DNA from: Dehalococcoidia bacterium
Lineage (GTDB): Bacteria > Chloroflexota > Dehalococcoidia > GIF9 > AB-539-J10
Assembly: GCA_003556385.1 (NCBI GenBank)
Contig: PWRA01000002.1
Span: forward strand, 1 to 35,131
Length of the DNA stretch: 35,131 bases
Direction of reading: 5' to 3'
Numbering within the stretch: the first letter of the stretch is position 1; every line of letters starts with the position of its first letter. Position numbers and translations under genes: made by a program. Below the pieces are notes generated by a model. That model was not told the DNA's origin. It made no database searches and was given only the letters and a program-made list of their open reading frames with translations. Below, in pieces: positions 28,334 to 35,131 of the stretch.

Positions 28334-29314
28334 TCACGACAAAGCTATTCGGCACTTGTACAGCGGCACCTCTTGCCCACCGAGTTGATACTTGTACGGT
28401 TCACCGCCTTTCAGGAAATCCCATTTATCCATGCCCCTCTTAATGCTCTCCTTGAGGCAGAGTGCTTTGCAAATCAGACCTACGCTGAGATGCCCGAACC
28501 GAGGATCATAGGCGCTATTGTAGAGATAGTGCCAGCTATTATAGTCAAACCCCATAGTCATCGCCGCCGGTACCCTGTCCACCTTCAGGGTTCCGAACCT
28601 CAACAGCCCGATCTCAGCCATAGCCCGGGCCAGTAATCGGAAGAATGTCTCCATCCTGGCAGTCATGAAGTCGGCCTTCTCGTTGCCACTCAGTGAAAAG
28701 AGATGCAGGAACACGTCCAGGCGCTCATCAACCTCCCCACCGACCTTGACGCACTCGTGCTCTGCCGTACGCAGTTCGCTTAAGCGTCTCAACTTGCGCC
28801 TCACTTCATGGCGCTGCTTGTTGTTCAGCATCCCCAGGTATTCACTCCAGGTAGCAGGCAGGTCCAATTCCAGAGAGACTTCCTCGGACTGACAGCGGAC
28901 CCCGTATCCCCGCCCCCGGGCGACGTTGACAAGGTGAGTAAGCACTGTGGAATCGGGGCGCAACGGCCCCAGGTCCAGTCGTCTAATTCCATTACCCTTC
29001 AAGTCATCGAGTAATACAGAGAAGGCGTTGCTCTCTTGCCCCGCAACCAGGACAAAGTCCGAATAGTCACAGACGTCGGCGCTACCGATAAAGGAAGCAG
29101 TGTCTCCACGCACAAGCAGAGGAGCAAGGCCCACAAGCTCCTCACCCTGCCGCATGGTGCGTAGATACAGTTGCGCACCCCCTCCAAACACCTCCCACCA
29201 GGCTTTGAGCCACGCGGGCAAAACAAATACTGAGCCCCACCTTAACCGATGGCGCCAGTCACTCCAGGAAGAAGCAAGATGGTCAAGATCCTCCTCAACG
29301 ATGGTATAGCTCAT
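28334..29314 (-). CDS. FemAB/CelD-like GNAT (Acetyltransferase_6 / BioF2-like)
   Basis: FVLPAWLKAWWEVFGGG...LVGLAPLLV; C-terminal YYLYNSAYDPRFGHLSVGLICKALCLKESIKRGMDKWDFLKGGEPYKYQLG-type pattern. Confidence 0.83.
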   Translation of the reverse strand: MSYTIVEEDLDHLASSWSDWRHRLRWGSVFVLPAWLKAWWEVFGGGAQLYLRTMRQGEELVGLAPLLVRGDTASFIGSADVCDYSDFVLVAGQESNAFSVLLDDLKGNGIRRLDLGPLRPDSTVLTHLVNVARGRGYGVRCQSEEVSLELDLPATWSEYLGMLNNKQRHEVRRKLRRLSELRTAEHECVKVGGEVDERLDVFLHLFSLSGNEKADFMTARMETFFRLLARAMAEIGLLRFGTLKVDRVPAAMTMGFDYNSWHYLYNSAYDPRFGHLSVGLICKALCLKESIKRGMDKWDFLKGGEPYKYQLGGQEVPLYKCRIALS

Positions 29315-29327
29315 CCGTTGCTACCCA

Positions 29328-29356
29328 AGTATAACGATCGTGTTAGTTGAAATCAA
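29328..29356 (-). promoter_or_regulatory. Promoter of the FemAB-like/GT4 pair with short leader
   Basis: Minus strand TTGATT (29356-29351), 17 bp, TATACT (29333-29328), 13 nt before ATG 29314; dyad GTTGA-AA-TCAAC (29346-29357) overlaps the -35. Confidence 0.55.
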
Positions 29357-29432
29357 CCGTCCCCCGAACAAACCACCCACCTAGCCACCGCCAGCCACGA
29401 AGGAGTTCTCGTGAAAGCCGATAGGATGCGTC

Positions 29433-29458
29433 GCTTCCGGTGCATTCCTGCCGGAAGC
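29433..29458. repeat. Perfect 8-bp inverted repeat (hairpin) in an intergenic region
   Basis: GCTTCCGG-tgcattcctg-CCGGAAGC; no T-tract on either side. Confidence 0.7.
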
Positions 29459-29744
29459 CTAGCGTAGCGAGTGTTAAATTGTCATAAAACGCAGGCCAAG
29501 GAAATAACAGAATAATGACATCTTCATACTCGACCTTGGAGAAGACACACCCGTCGATTAAGCAGCTGACTTGTGACGCCCTGTGGACTCGGACGCACGG
29601 ACAGTAGCAGCAATAGCCGAGGGTGATCAGAACAATACGGGCAATACCCACTGCCTATCTATGGTCTCATCGGCCGTGGATAGCATGGGAAGCACCGAAC
29701 TGACCGCTTCTCAGCTAACTCGGTGAGCAAGCCATCCGCTCTGA

Positions 29745-30122
29745 TCATGAGCCGCTGCAGTACACGAGGCGATCGGAGCGGTCGCTGTGATACTCGTATA
29801 TCTCTCCTGCATGAGAAAGGACAATCCTGTAACCCGGGGTTGTCACCTGCGCATAGAACATGCCCGGCTTGGGACAACCAAGACTGGTATCCGGCCATGT
29901 GACAGCCTCCACCGATGCCACCGCGATCTGCGCTTCGCCTATGCCCTTGCGGAGCGCCAGGTCTGCCTTTGCCTGTTGGACAACCGCCGAAGCACCTTCG
30001 GGAATGGGAGCGCTACCCATTGGACCTGAGAAGACAGCATATCCCACCAAACACAAACCGATGATCCCGACGACCAGGAAGCGGCTCCGCGAAAGCACAG
30101 TCCTTTTACGATACTTGTCCAT
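29745..30122 (-). CDS. Small membrane-anchored or exported protein of unknown function
   Basis: Basic N-terminus plus hydrophobic segment (FLVVGIIGLCLVGYAVF), then VTWPDTSLGCPKPGMFYAQVTTPGYRIVLSHAGEIYEYHSD; SD-like GGGGGTGATAAGGT. Confidence 0.7.
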   Translation of the reverse strand: MDKYRKRTVLSRSRFLVVGIIGLCLVGYAVFSGPMGSAPIPEGASAVVQQAKADLALRKGIGEAQIAVASVEAVTWPDTSLGCPKPGMFYAQVTTPGYRIVLSHAGEIYEYHSDRSDRLVYCSGS

Positions 30123-30335
30123 ACCTTATCACCCCCTCAATACTATAATGCACGGGGACGAAAAAGGTTGCACAGGCGGCTCTTGCCCCGGAACCGTGCC
30201 TCCTCCAACGAGGCATCGTCCGCATGTTGCCTCTCCTGATTGGAAGGGGCGTCTGCAGGGGCATCTCACTGTGTTGCATTACCCCCCGGCACGCTGTCAA
30301 TCAGTGTTGATATCCCTCACAGTCGGAACACCGGC

Positions 30336-30887
30336 TCATCGGCTATCCTGGCCCGGCTCTCGCACCAGGACGAATAGAAGCAACGCAGCGATGCTCTTGG
30401 CATCGCAGATCTCAACCGAGGCAATGAGGCCCGGTATGCATTGCGAGGACAGGCGGACAAGCTCGATGCTGTCGGTGTCCTCAGCCACAAGGCGGCTCGC
30501 CACAAGGTCGGTTGCCAGAAAGCAGTGGAGGTATTCTGTGCCGTAGCCCGGAATGGGGTAGAAGCCACCCAGCTTATCTATCGTCCGCGGCAAGTAGCCG
30601 ATTTCCTCCTGCAACTCCCGGCGCACCGAGTCCACCGGCGCTTCGCCGGGGTCAATGCCCCCGGCCGGCACCTCCAGAAGAAATCGACCCACCGCATGGC
30701 GATACTGGCGGACAAGAAGCACATTGCCACCTTCGTCAAGGACTACTACAGCCACACCGTCGCTGTGCTCGACCACCTCTCTGGTGGTTTCCCTGCCTGC
30801 AGCGCTCTCCACGGTGTCAACGCGCACGTTTACGCCGCGCCCGTCATAGACTCGTTGAGTAGCCAGCTTCTTCTCAGGTTCCACCAT
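30336..30887 (-). CDS. Nudix hydrolase, ADP-ribose pyrophosphatase-like
   Basis: Nudix box GGIDPGEAPVDSVRRELQEEIGYL. Confidence 0.92.
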   Translation of the reverse strand: MVEPEKKLATQRVYDGRGVNVRVDTVESAAGRETTREVVEHSDGVAVVVLDEGGNVLLVRQYRHAVGRFLLEVPAGGIDPGEAPVDSVRRELQEEIGYLPRTIDKLGGFYPIPGYGTEYLHCFLATDLVASRLVAEDTDSIELVRLSSQCIPGLIASVEICDAKSIAALLLFVLVREPGQDSR

Positions 30888-30979
30888 TCATCAGGCGCAC
30901 CCACCTGCCGATAGGGGCAGTGTCCTGTCTACCGGTATCTCAGTCGCCGCCTCGAGGCTACGTTGTTCGGACTGCCCGG

Positions 30980-31813
30980 TCAATCCCTGCACCAGACCCG
31001 GCTGCCCACTCCGCTCAGCTTCTGCCACAAGGAGCTATAGAAGTAGCCGGGTTCATGAACTCTCAGCAAACGCACTATGTGCGGACTGCTGTTCACCCTG
31101 ACACTCTGTCCCATCGACAGGGGCACTTCTACCTGTCCATCGATGCTCAACAGGACGCTGTCCTTGCGGCCCACTCGCAGGTCAACTGTGCTATCTTCAG
31201 GCAGAACCAGGGCGTTTCTCAGTCCCAGGTGACAGGATATCGGCTGCAGTATGATCTGCTTCGACCGGGGGTGTAGAATCGGCCCGCCCGACGCCAATGA
31301 ATAGCTGGTGCTCCCGGTGGCGGTGGCTACGATGACGCCGTCCGCGCGGTATGCGGTTAGCGGCGCACCGTCGATTTCGGCTTCTATATTCACCAGGCGG
31401 ACCACAGCACTTCGGAGCACCACGTCATTCAGGGCATGAAAGGTCTTGTCCTCAACCTCGGCCTGCAGCATGGCTCGTTCCTCAATCCGGCCTCCTCCCC
31501 TGAGCAATCCCGGGAGATCGGACAGTACCTCGTCACCATCGATCTCCGTTATGAACCCCAGCCTGCCCAGATTCACGCCCAGAATGGGCACCGATAGAGG
31601 AGTTATGATACGGGCGACACAAAGAATGGTGCCGTCTCCCCCGATGCTGATAATGAGATCTGAACCGGCCACCCTTGCCCTGGCTTCATCCTCATCACCG
31701 GTGGAGCACCGCCATGCGGATATCCCGTGCGCGGACACCAACTCCTCCACCCTCTCGGCCAGGGCACGGTCCTTATCCAGGGCAGGGCGATAAAGAATAC
31801 CGATGCTCTTCAC
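30980..31813 (-). CDS. nadK: NAD kinase
   Basis: LIISIGGDGTILCVAR, LGVNLGRLGFITEID, ATGSTSYSLASGGPILHP; GTG start. Confidence 0.93.
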   Translation of the reverse strand: MKSIGILYRPALDKDRALAERVEELVSAHGISAWRCSTGDEDEARARVAGSDLIISIGGDGTILCVARIITPLSVPILGVNLGRLGFITEIDGDEVLSDLPGLLRGGGRIEERAMLQAEVEDKTFHALNDVVLRSAVVRLVNIEAEIDGAPLTAYRADGVIVATATGSTSYSLASGGPILHPRSKQIILQPISCHLGLRNALVLPEDSTVDLRVGRKDSVLLSIDGQVEVPLSMGQSVRVNSSPHIVRLLRVHEPGYFYSSLWQKLSGVGSRVWCRD

Positions 31814-31823
31814 AGATGAGCCC

Positions 31824-31853
31824 AGTGTAGCACCGCCAAATTTTGGCTGTCAA
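31824..31853 (-). promoter_or_regulatory. Candidate nadK promoter with spacer palindrome
   Basis: Minus strand TTGACA (31853-31848), 18 bp, TACACT (31829-31824); dyad GCCAAA-T-TTTGGC at 31835-31847 in the spacer. Confidence 0.5.
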
Positions 31854-31858
31854 TCTTG

Positions 31859-31887
31859 TTGCACTTGCTGCGACAGCTTGCTAAAAT
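31859..31887 (+). promoter_or_regulatory. Promoter of the HNH gene
   Basis: TTGCAC (31859-31864), 17 bp, TAAAAT (31882-31887), 30 bp before ATG 31918. Confidence 0.55.
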
Positions 31888-31917
31888 AGCCACAACGCCC
31901 AAGGCAAGGTTGTAGCC

Positions 31918-32427
31918 ATGATAGATTCCCCCGTACTGGTCCTCAACCAGAGTTACGAGCCGCTGAATCTGTGCCGCACACGTCGCGCCATAGTGTTGCT
32001 CTTTCGCGGCAAGGCAGAGGTGCTGGAGAACAGCAGAGGTGAGCTTCACTCTGTTGACCGTGCGTTTCAGATCCCTTCGGTGATTCGCCTCGTCTACCTC
32101 GTTAATCGACCTCGCCACGAAAGGAAGCTAAGCCGGTTCGAAGTGTTTAGTCGTGACCAGCATACCTGCCAGTACTGCGGCCGACAGACGAAAGAGCTTA
32201 CCCTGGACCACATTGTTCCCCGACGCTGGGGCGGACAGCATACCTGGGACAATGTAGTCAGCGCCTGCATTCCGTGCAACCGGCGCAAAGGGGGGCGTAA
32301 CCCGGAGGAGGCAAGGATGAGGCTACTCCGTAAGCCCCGTCGGCCCCGTAATGACGGGTTCTATGTTCCCTACCATCTTCTGAGCAGTCATGCCGAGTGG
32401 CAGAAGTATCTACCTTCACTGAACTAG
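31918..32427 (+). CDS. HNH endonuclease family protein
   Basis: CQYCGRQTKELTLDHIVPRRWGGQHTWDNVVSACIPCNRRKGGRNPEEA. Confidence 0.92.
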   Translation: MIDSPVLVLNQSYEPLNLCRTRRAIVLLFRGKAEVLENSRGELHSVDRAFQIPSVIRLVYLVNRPRHERKLSRFEVFSRDQHTCQYCGRQTKELTLDHIVPRRWGGQHTWDNVVSACIPCNRRKGGRNPEEARMRLLRKPRRPRNDGFYVPYHLLSSHAEWQKYLPSLN

Positions 32428-33198
32428 CTCGCCCAGAGCCAGTTCGCTGATCACCCCGCTCTCGAACTGCACAGTTACGGTCTCCTTCAGCAGATTGGTG
32501 CTCAGTACCCTGGCTTTGCCCCTGGGCGTTAGTACTTCGTGCTTCAGCTGAGGCATCTTCTTCTTCACTGCGGCATAGTCCTTGCTCTCGTAAGCGAGGC
32601 AGCAGAGAAGCCTTCCGCAGATGCCCGAAATCTTCATGGGGTTCAACGCCAGGCTCTGCTCCTTGGCCATTTTGATCGAAACCGAGGCGAAGCTGGCAAG
32701 GAAATTCTGACAGCACAACCCATAGCCGCATCTCCCCACACAACCCAGCAGTTTTGCCTCGTCTCTCGCACCTGCCTGCCTGAGCTCTACTCGGGTCTGT
32801 AGTTCATGGCTCAGCTTACGAACCAGTTCCCGGAAATCGACCCTGTCCTCCGCGCTGAAGAATATCGTCAAATGCTCGGTCCGAGGATCATAGTGGACCA
32901 CCAGTGGCTTCATCTGTAACCCGAATTTGACCGCCATCTCCCTGCACTGGCTCAGGGCTTCTAGTTTCAGGTTGGACCAGGCTTCCTCTACTTCCTCTGC
33001 CTGAGCGTGTCGCAGAACCCTCATCGGTTGCTCTCCCGATGGACTCCGGCCACCAATGGACACGACTCTTGCCACCAGGGGGCCATCACCACTCTCCACT
33101 ATCACATAGTCGTTGACCTGCACAGATAGCTCACCTGGATCACAGTGAGTTACCTTTCCTCTCGGACGGAATTTGACTCCAATTATGTCATTCATCAT
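32416..33198 (-). CDS. PSP1-domain protein (RicT/YaaT-like)
   Basis: IGVKFRPRGKVTHCDPGELSVQVNDYVIVE...FFSAEDRVDFRELVRKL...IGARDEAKLLGCVGRCGYGLCC-type Cys motif; adjacent to holB. Confidence 0.9.
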   Translation of the reverse strand: MMNDIIGVKFRPRGKVTHCDPGELSVQVNDYVIVESGDGPLVARVVSIGGRSPSGEQPMRVLRHAQAEEVEEAWSNLKLEALSQCREMAVKFGLQMKPLVVHYDPRTEHLTIFFSAEDRVDFRELVRKLSHELQTRVELRQAGARDEAKLLGCVGRCGYGLCCQNFLASFASVSIKMAKEQSLALNPMKISGICGRLLCCLAYESKDYAAVKKKMPQLKHEVLTPRGKARVLSTNLLKETVTVQFESGVISELALGELVQ

Positions 33199-33203
33199 GG
33201 TAT

Positions 33204-33209
33204 ATTATA
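33204..33209 (-). promoter_or_regulatory. -10 element TATAAT immediately upstream of the PSP1 gene
   Basis: TATAAT on the minus strand, 5 nt before ATG 33198; TTCAGA as a weak -35 at 17-bp spacing. Confidence 0.45.
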
Positions 33210-33258
33210 GACTCCAGAGAGCGATTTCTGAAATCCGCGGCGCACAGTCGCCCGGGTT

Positions 33259-34245
33259 TCAGGTCTTGCCGGGCAGTCTGAGCACCAGCCACTCGAATGC
33301 CAGGCGGGGATTAACATTCCTGTAGGCCTTCTCCTCCAGCAGGCAAAGGTCAGCCAGGAACTCCCCGATCTCACCCAGGCTCAGAGGCCCCGCCTGTTCC
33401 TGCAAGGCGTCGGCATAGTCCACATTGATGATAGCCTCCGGATGACCCCCTTTGATGAGCAGCAGATCATGCCACCAGTCTCGCCACAGCTCCATCGTCT
33501 CGCTACCTGCCCTGCGGTCCCGGCTGAATTCGTTTGCCAGCTCCTGGGCATAGGCGAACCTCTCTCCCACCCCGGCGTTCGATAAGGAAAGCACTCTGGC
33601 TAACCTATCACGCCGCCACTCCAGTATGGCTTCGTCTTCGAGGGCAGACAATGCCCACCCAAAGCGACCGTGGCACAACCGGGACAGCAGCTTCGCCCTG
33701 TCGCTGTCCGCCTCATGACGGTTGATGAGCGTCTCCTCGCACTCGGCCTGAGATGCTGGCTTGAGCTCCAGCCGCTGGCAACGCGATATGATCGTCGGCA
33801 AGAGACGATTCTCATCCGCGGCCAGCAAGAGCCATACCACCCTGTCGGCCGGTTCCTCTAACACCTTGAGCAAAGCATTGGCCGCCTCATTGGACAGATA
33901 CTCGGCATCCTCTATGATGAACACTTTGTGCCTACCCTCGTATGGCGGCAGGCTGGCCAGGCGCTGCAGCCCTCGAATATCGTCGATACCGATCTCGGTC
34001 TTAGAGTCCAAGCCGGTAAGGGTAACGTCGGCATGCTTGCCCTCGAGGATTCTCCGACAGGACTGGCATCCACCGCAAGGACGTTCGGATCCATCGCAGT
34101 TGAGTGCTTGAGCAAGGTTGATGGCCAGAGTCCCTTTTCCTACATGCCGTGGCCCGAGCAGAAGGTAGGCATGCGCTATCGTATTGGTCGTCAGGCCGTA
34201 GTCCAGCAAGGATAAGACCTTATCTTGTCCTATAACCTGCCACAT
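33259..34245 (-). CDS. holB: DNA polymerase III delta' subunit
   Basis: IGQDKVLSLL...HAYLLLGPRHVGKGTLAINLAQALNC, CGGCQSCRRI, FIIEDAEYLSNEAANALLKVLEEP, ISRCQRLEL. Confidence 0.92.
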   Translation of the reverse strand: MWQVIGQDKVLSLLDYGLTTNTIAHAYLLLGPRHVGKGTLAINLAQALNCDGSERPCGGCQSCRRILEGKHADVTLTGLDSKTEIGIDDIRGLQRLASLPPYEGRHKVFIIEDAEYLSNEAANALLKVLEEPADRVVWLLLAADENRLLPTIISRCQRLELKPASQAECEETLINRHEADSDRAKLLSRLCHGRFGWALSALEDEAILEWRRDRLARVLSLSNAGVGERFAYAQELANEFSRDRRAGSETMELWRDWWHDLLLIKGGHPEAIINVDYADALQEQAGPLSLGEIGEFLADLCLLEEKAYRNVNPRLAFEWLVLRLPGKT

Positions 34246-34452
34246 ATCACATCATGGTCTGGCTCACCGGTTGCTCGTGGTCATCAGCTTCTCCAGGGCC
34301 ATATGGTAGCCCGCACTACCGCTGCAAGTCAAAAGGATTAGCATGAATGGGTCTGGCAACCGTTACGACCGGGACCGGCCATAGAGAGGAACTTATGGCT
34401 ATCCGGGATGCTCACCAGCCAGGACTTGATATTTGACCGACTGGATAGCAGT

Positions 34453-34482
34453 TTGGACAGCCCGAATAGCCTCTGTTACAAT
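34453..34482 (+). promoter_or_regulatory. Candidate promoter for the MoxR gene
   Basis: TTGGAC (34453-34458), 18 bp, TACAAT (34477-34482). Confidence 0.4.
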
Positions 34483-34544
34483 GTGCCACCCGAGGCAAAG
34501 GGCGATTGACGCCCTGGCCGGCGAACCTCTGAGATTAGCGACCT

Positions 34545-35131
34545 ATGATGAGACAAACACCGGAGACCCATGTGGACCGATCCCGGGCGCGGGATATAGC
34601 CGACAAAATCATAGCAAACATACAGAAGGTGATCATCGGCAAGGGCCGGGAGGTAGAGTTGGCGGTCATCGCGCTCCTGAGCCAGGGCCACGTGCTGATA
34701 GAAGACGTGCCCGGTGTGGGCAAGACCATGCTGGGCAAGAGTCTGGCACGGTCGATAGACTGTGTCTTCAAGAGGATACAGCTCACCCCGGACATGCTTC
34801 CCAGCGACATCACGGGAGTGTCGGTGTTCAACCAGCAGACTCGCGAGTTCGAGTTCCGGCCGGGTCCTATCCTGGGGCAGATCGTACTGGCAGACGAGAT
34901 CAACCGCGCTACGCCCAAGACCCAGTCGGCATTGCTTGAGGCGATGGAGGAGCGCCAGGTTACCGTGGACGGGATAACCCACAGGATCATGCCGCCCTTT
35001 GTGATAATGGCAACCGAGAACCCGATCGAGCACGAAGGCATTTTCCCGTTGCCGGAGGCGCAGTTGGACCGGTTTATGATGCGCATACACCTGGGTTATC
35101 CATCATTTGATGACGAGATAGCCATAATAGA
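34545..35131 (+). CDS. MoxR-family AAA+ ATPase (3' truncated by window end)
   Basis: Manual translation from ATG 34545: [34 protein letters not shown]...[18 protein letters not shown]...[25 protein letters not shown]...[23 protein letters not shown]. Open at the window edge and absent from the ORF track. Confidence 0.93.
   Translation, partial: MMRQTPETHVDRSRARDIADKIIANIQKVIIGKGREVELAVIALLSQGHVLIEDVPGVGKTMLGKSLARSIDCVFKRIQLTPDMLPSDITGVSVFNQQTREFEFRPGPILGQIVLADEINRATPKTQSALLEAMEERQVTVDGITHRIMPPFVIMATENPIEHEGIFPLPEAQLDRFMMRIHLGYPSFDDEIAII

Noticed and set aside
29343-29651. 102-aa minus-strand ORF in the large intergenic gap
   Set aside because: Composition unconvincing, no SD or motif recognised; starts near unrelated sequence.
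29860-30546. 228-aa plus-strand ORF over the small exported protein and Nudix gene
   Set aside because: No family motifs, and it opposes two better supported minus-strand genes.
34433-34939. 168-aa plus-strand ORF listed in the track
   Set aside because: Frame-shifted reading of the MoxR gene (e.g. QDHAGQESG opposite the true [10 protein letters not shown]).
1-35131. CRISPR array, tRNA/rRNA genes, prophage or transposon
   Set aside because: No regularly spaced repeats, no tRNA-like cloverleaf with TTCGA loop noticed in intergenic gaps, and no integrase, transposase or phage structural gene among the translated ORFs.

Overview
The window is a dense bacterial chromosomal segment of moderately high GC. 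Gene content suggests a Chloroflexota/Dehalococcoidia-like organism, but this is inference and was not tested. I see no tRNA, rRNA, CRISPR array, transposase or integrase. From left to right: (1) a signalling island (298-9484) with a MerR-like HTH protein, a very large multi-PAS/GAF histidine kinase, single-domain receivers, a receiver-HD-GYP protein, a lone PilT-type ATPase, a PAS kinase and a receiver-first kinase; (2) a small Cys-rich DUF2769-type protein plus an FNR-like flavoreductase, bracketed by a 36-bp imperfect direct repeat, one copy of which is the 3' end of the next gene; (3) a leftward replication/housekeeping operon (M20 amidohydrolase, trxB, rplI, dnaB, a DnaD-domain protein, and a helicase-loader-like protein with TWO DnaC/DnaI-type AAA+ domains in tandem); (4) a rightward DUF177-rpmF-fabD-nusB-MBL cluster; (5) a probable D-glutamate/5-oxoproline catabolic cluster in which separate DUF1445 and DUF4392 genes (the two halves of mammalian DGLUCY) flank pxpABC; (6) a cluster resembling mycothiol biosynthesis (MshA-like GT4, LmbE/PIG-L deacetylase, double-GNAT MshD-like protein, plus a FemAB/CelD-like acyltransferase), with the deacetylase and double-GNAT genes sharing face-to-face overlapping promoters; (7) Nudix, NAD kinase, HNH, PSP1/RicT, HolB and a truncated MoxR ATPase. 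The strongest leads are the tandem-AAA+ helicase loader, the repeat-bracketed cassette at its 3' end, the split-DGLUCY/PxpABC locus and the Msh-like cluster.
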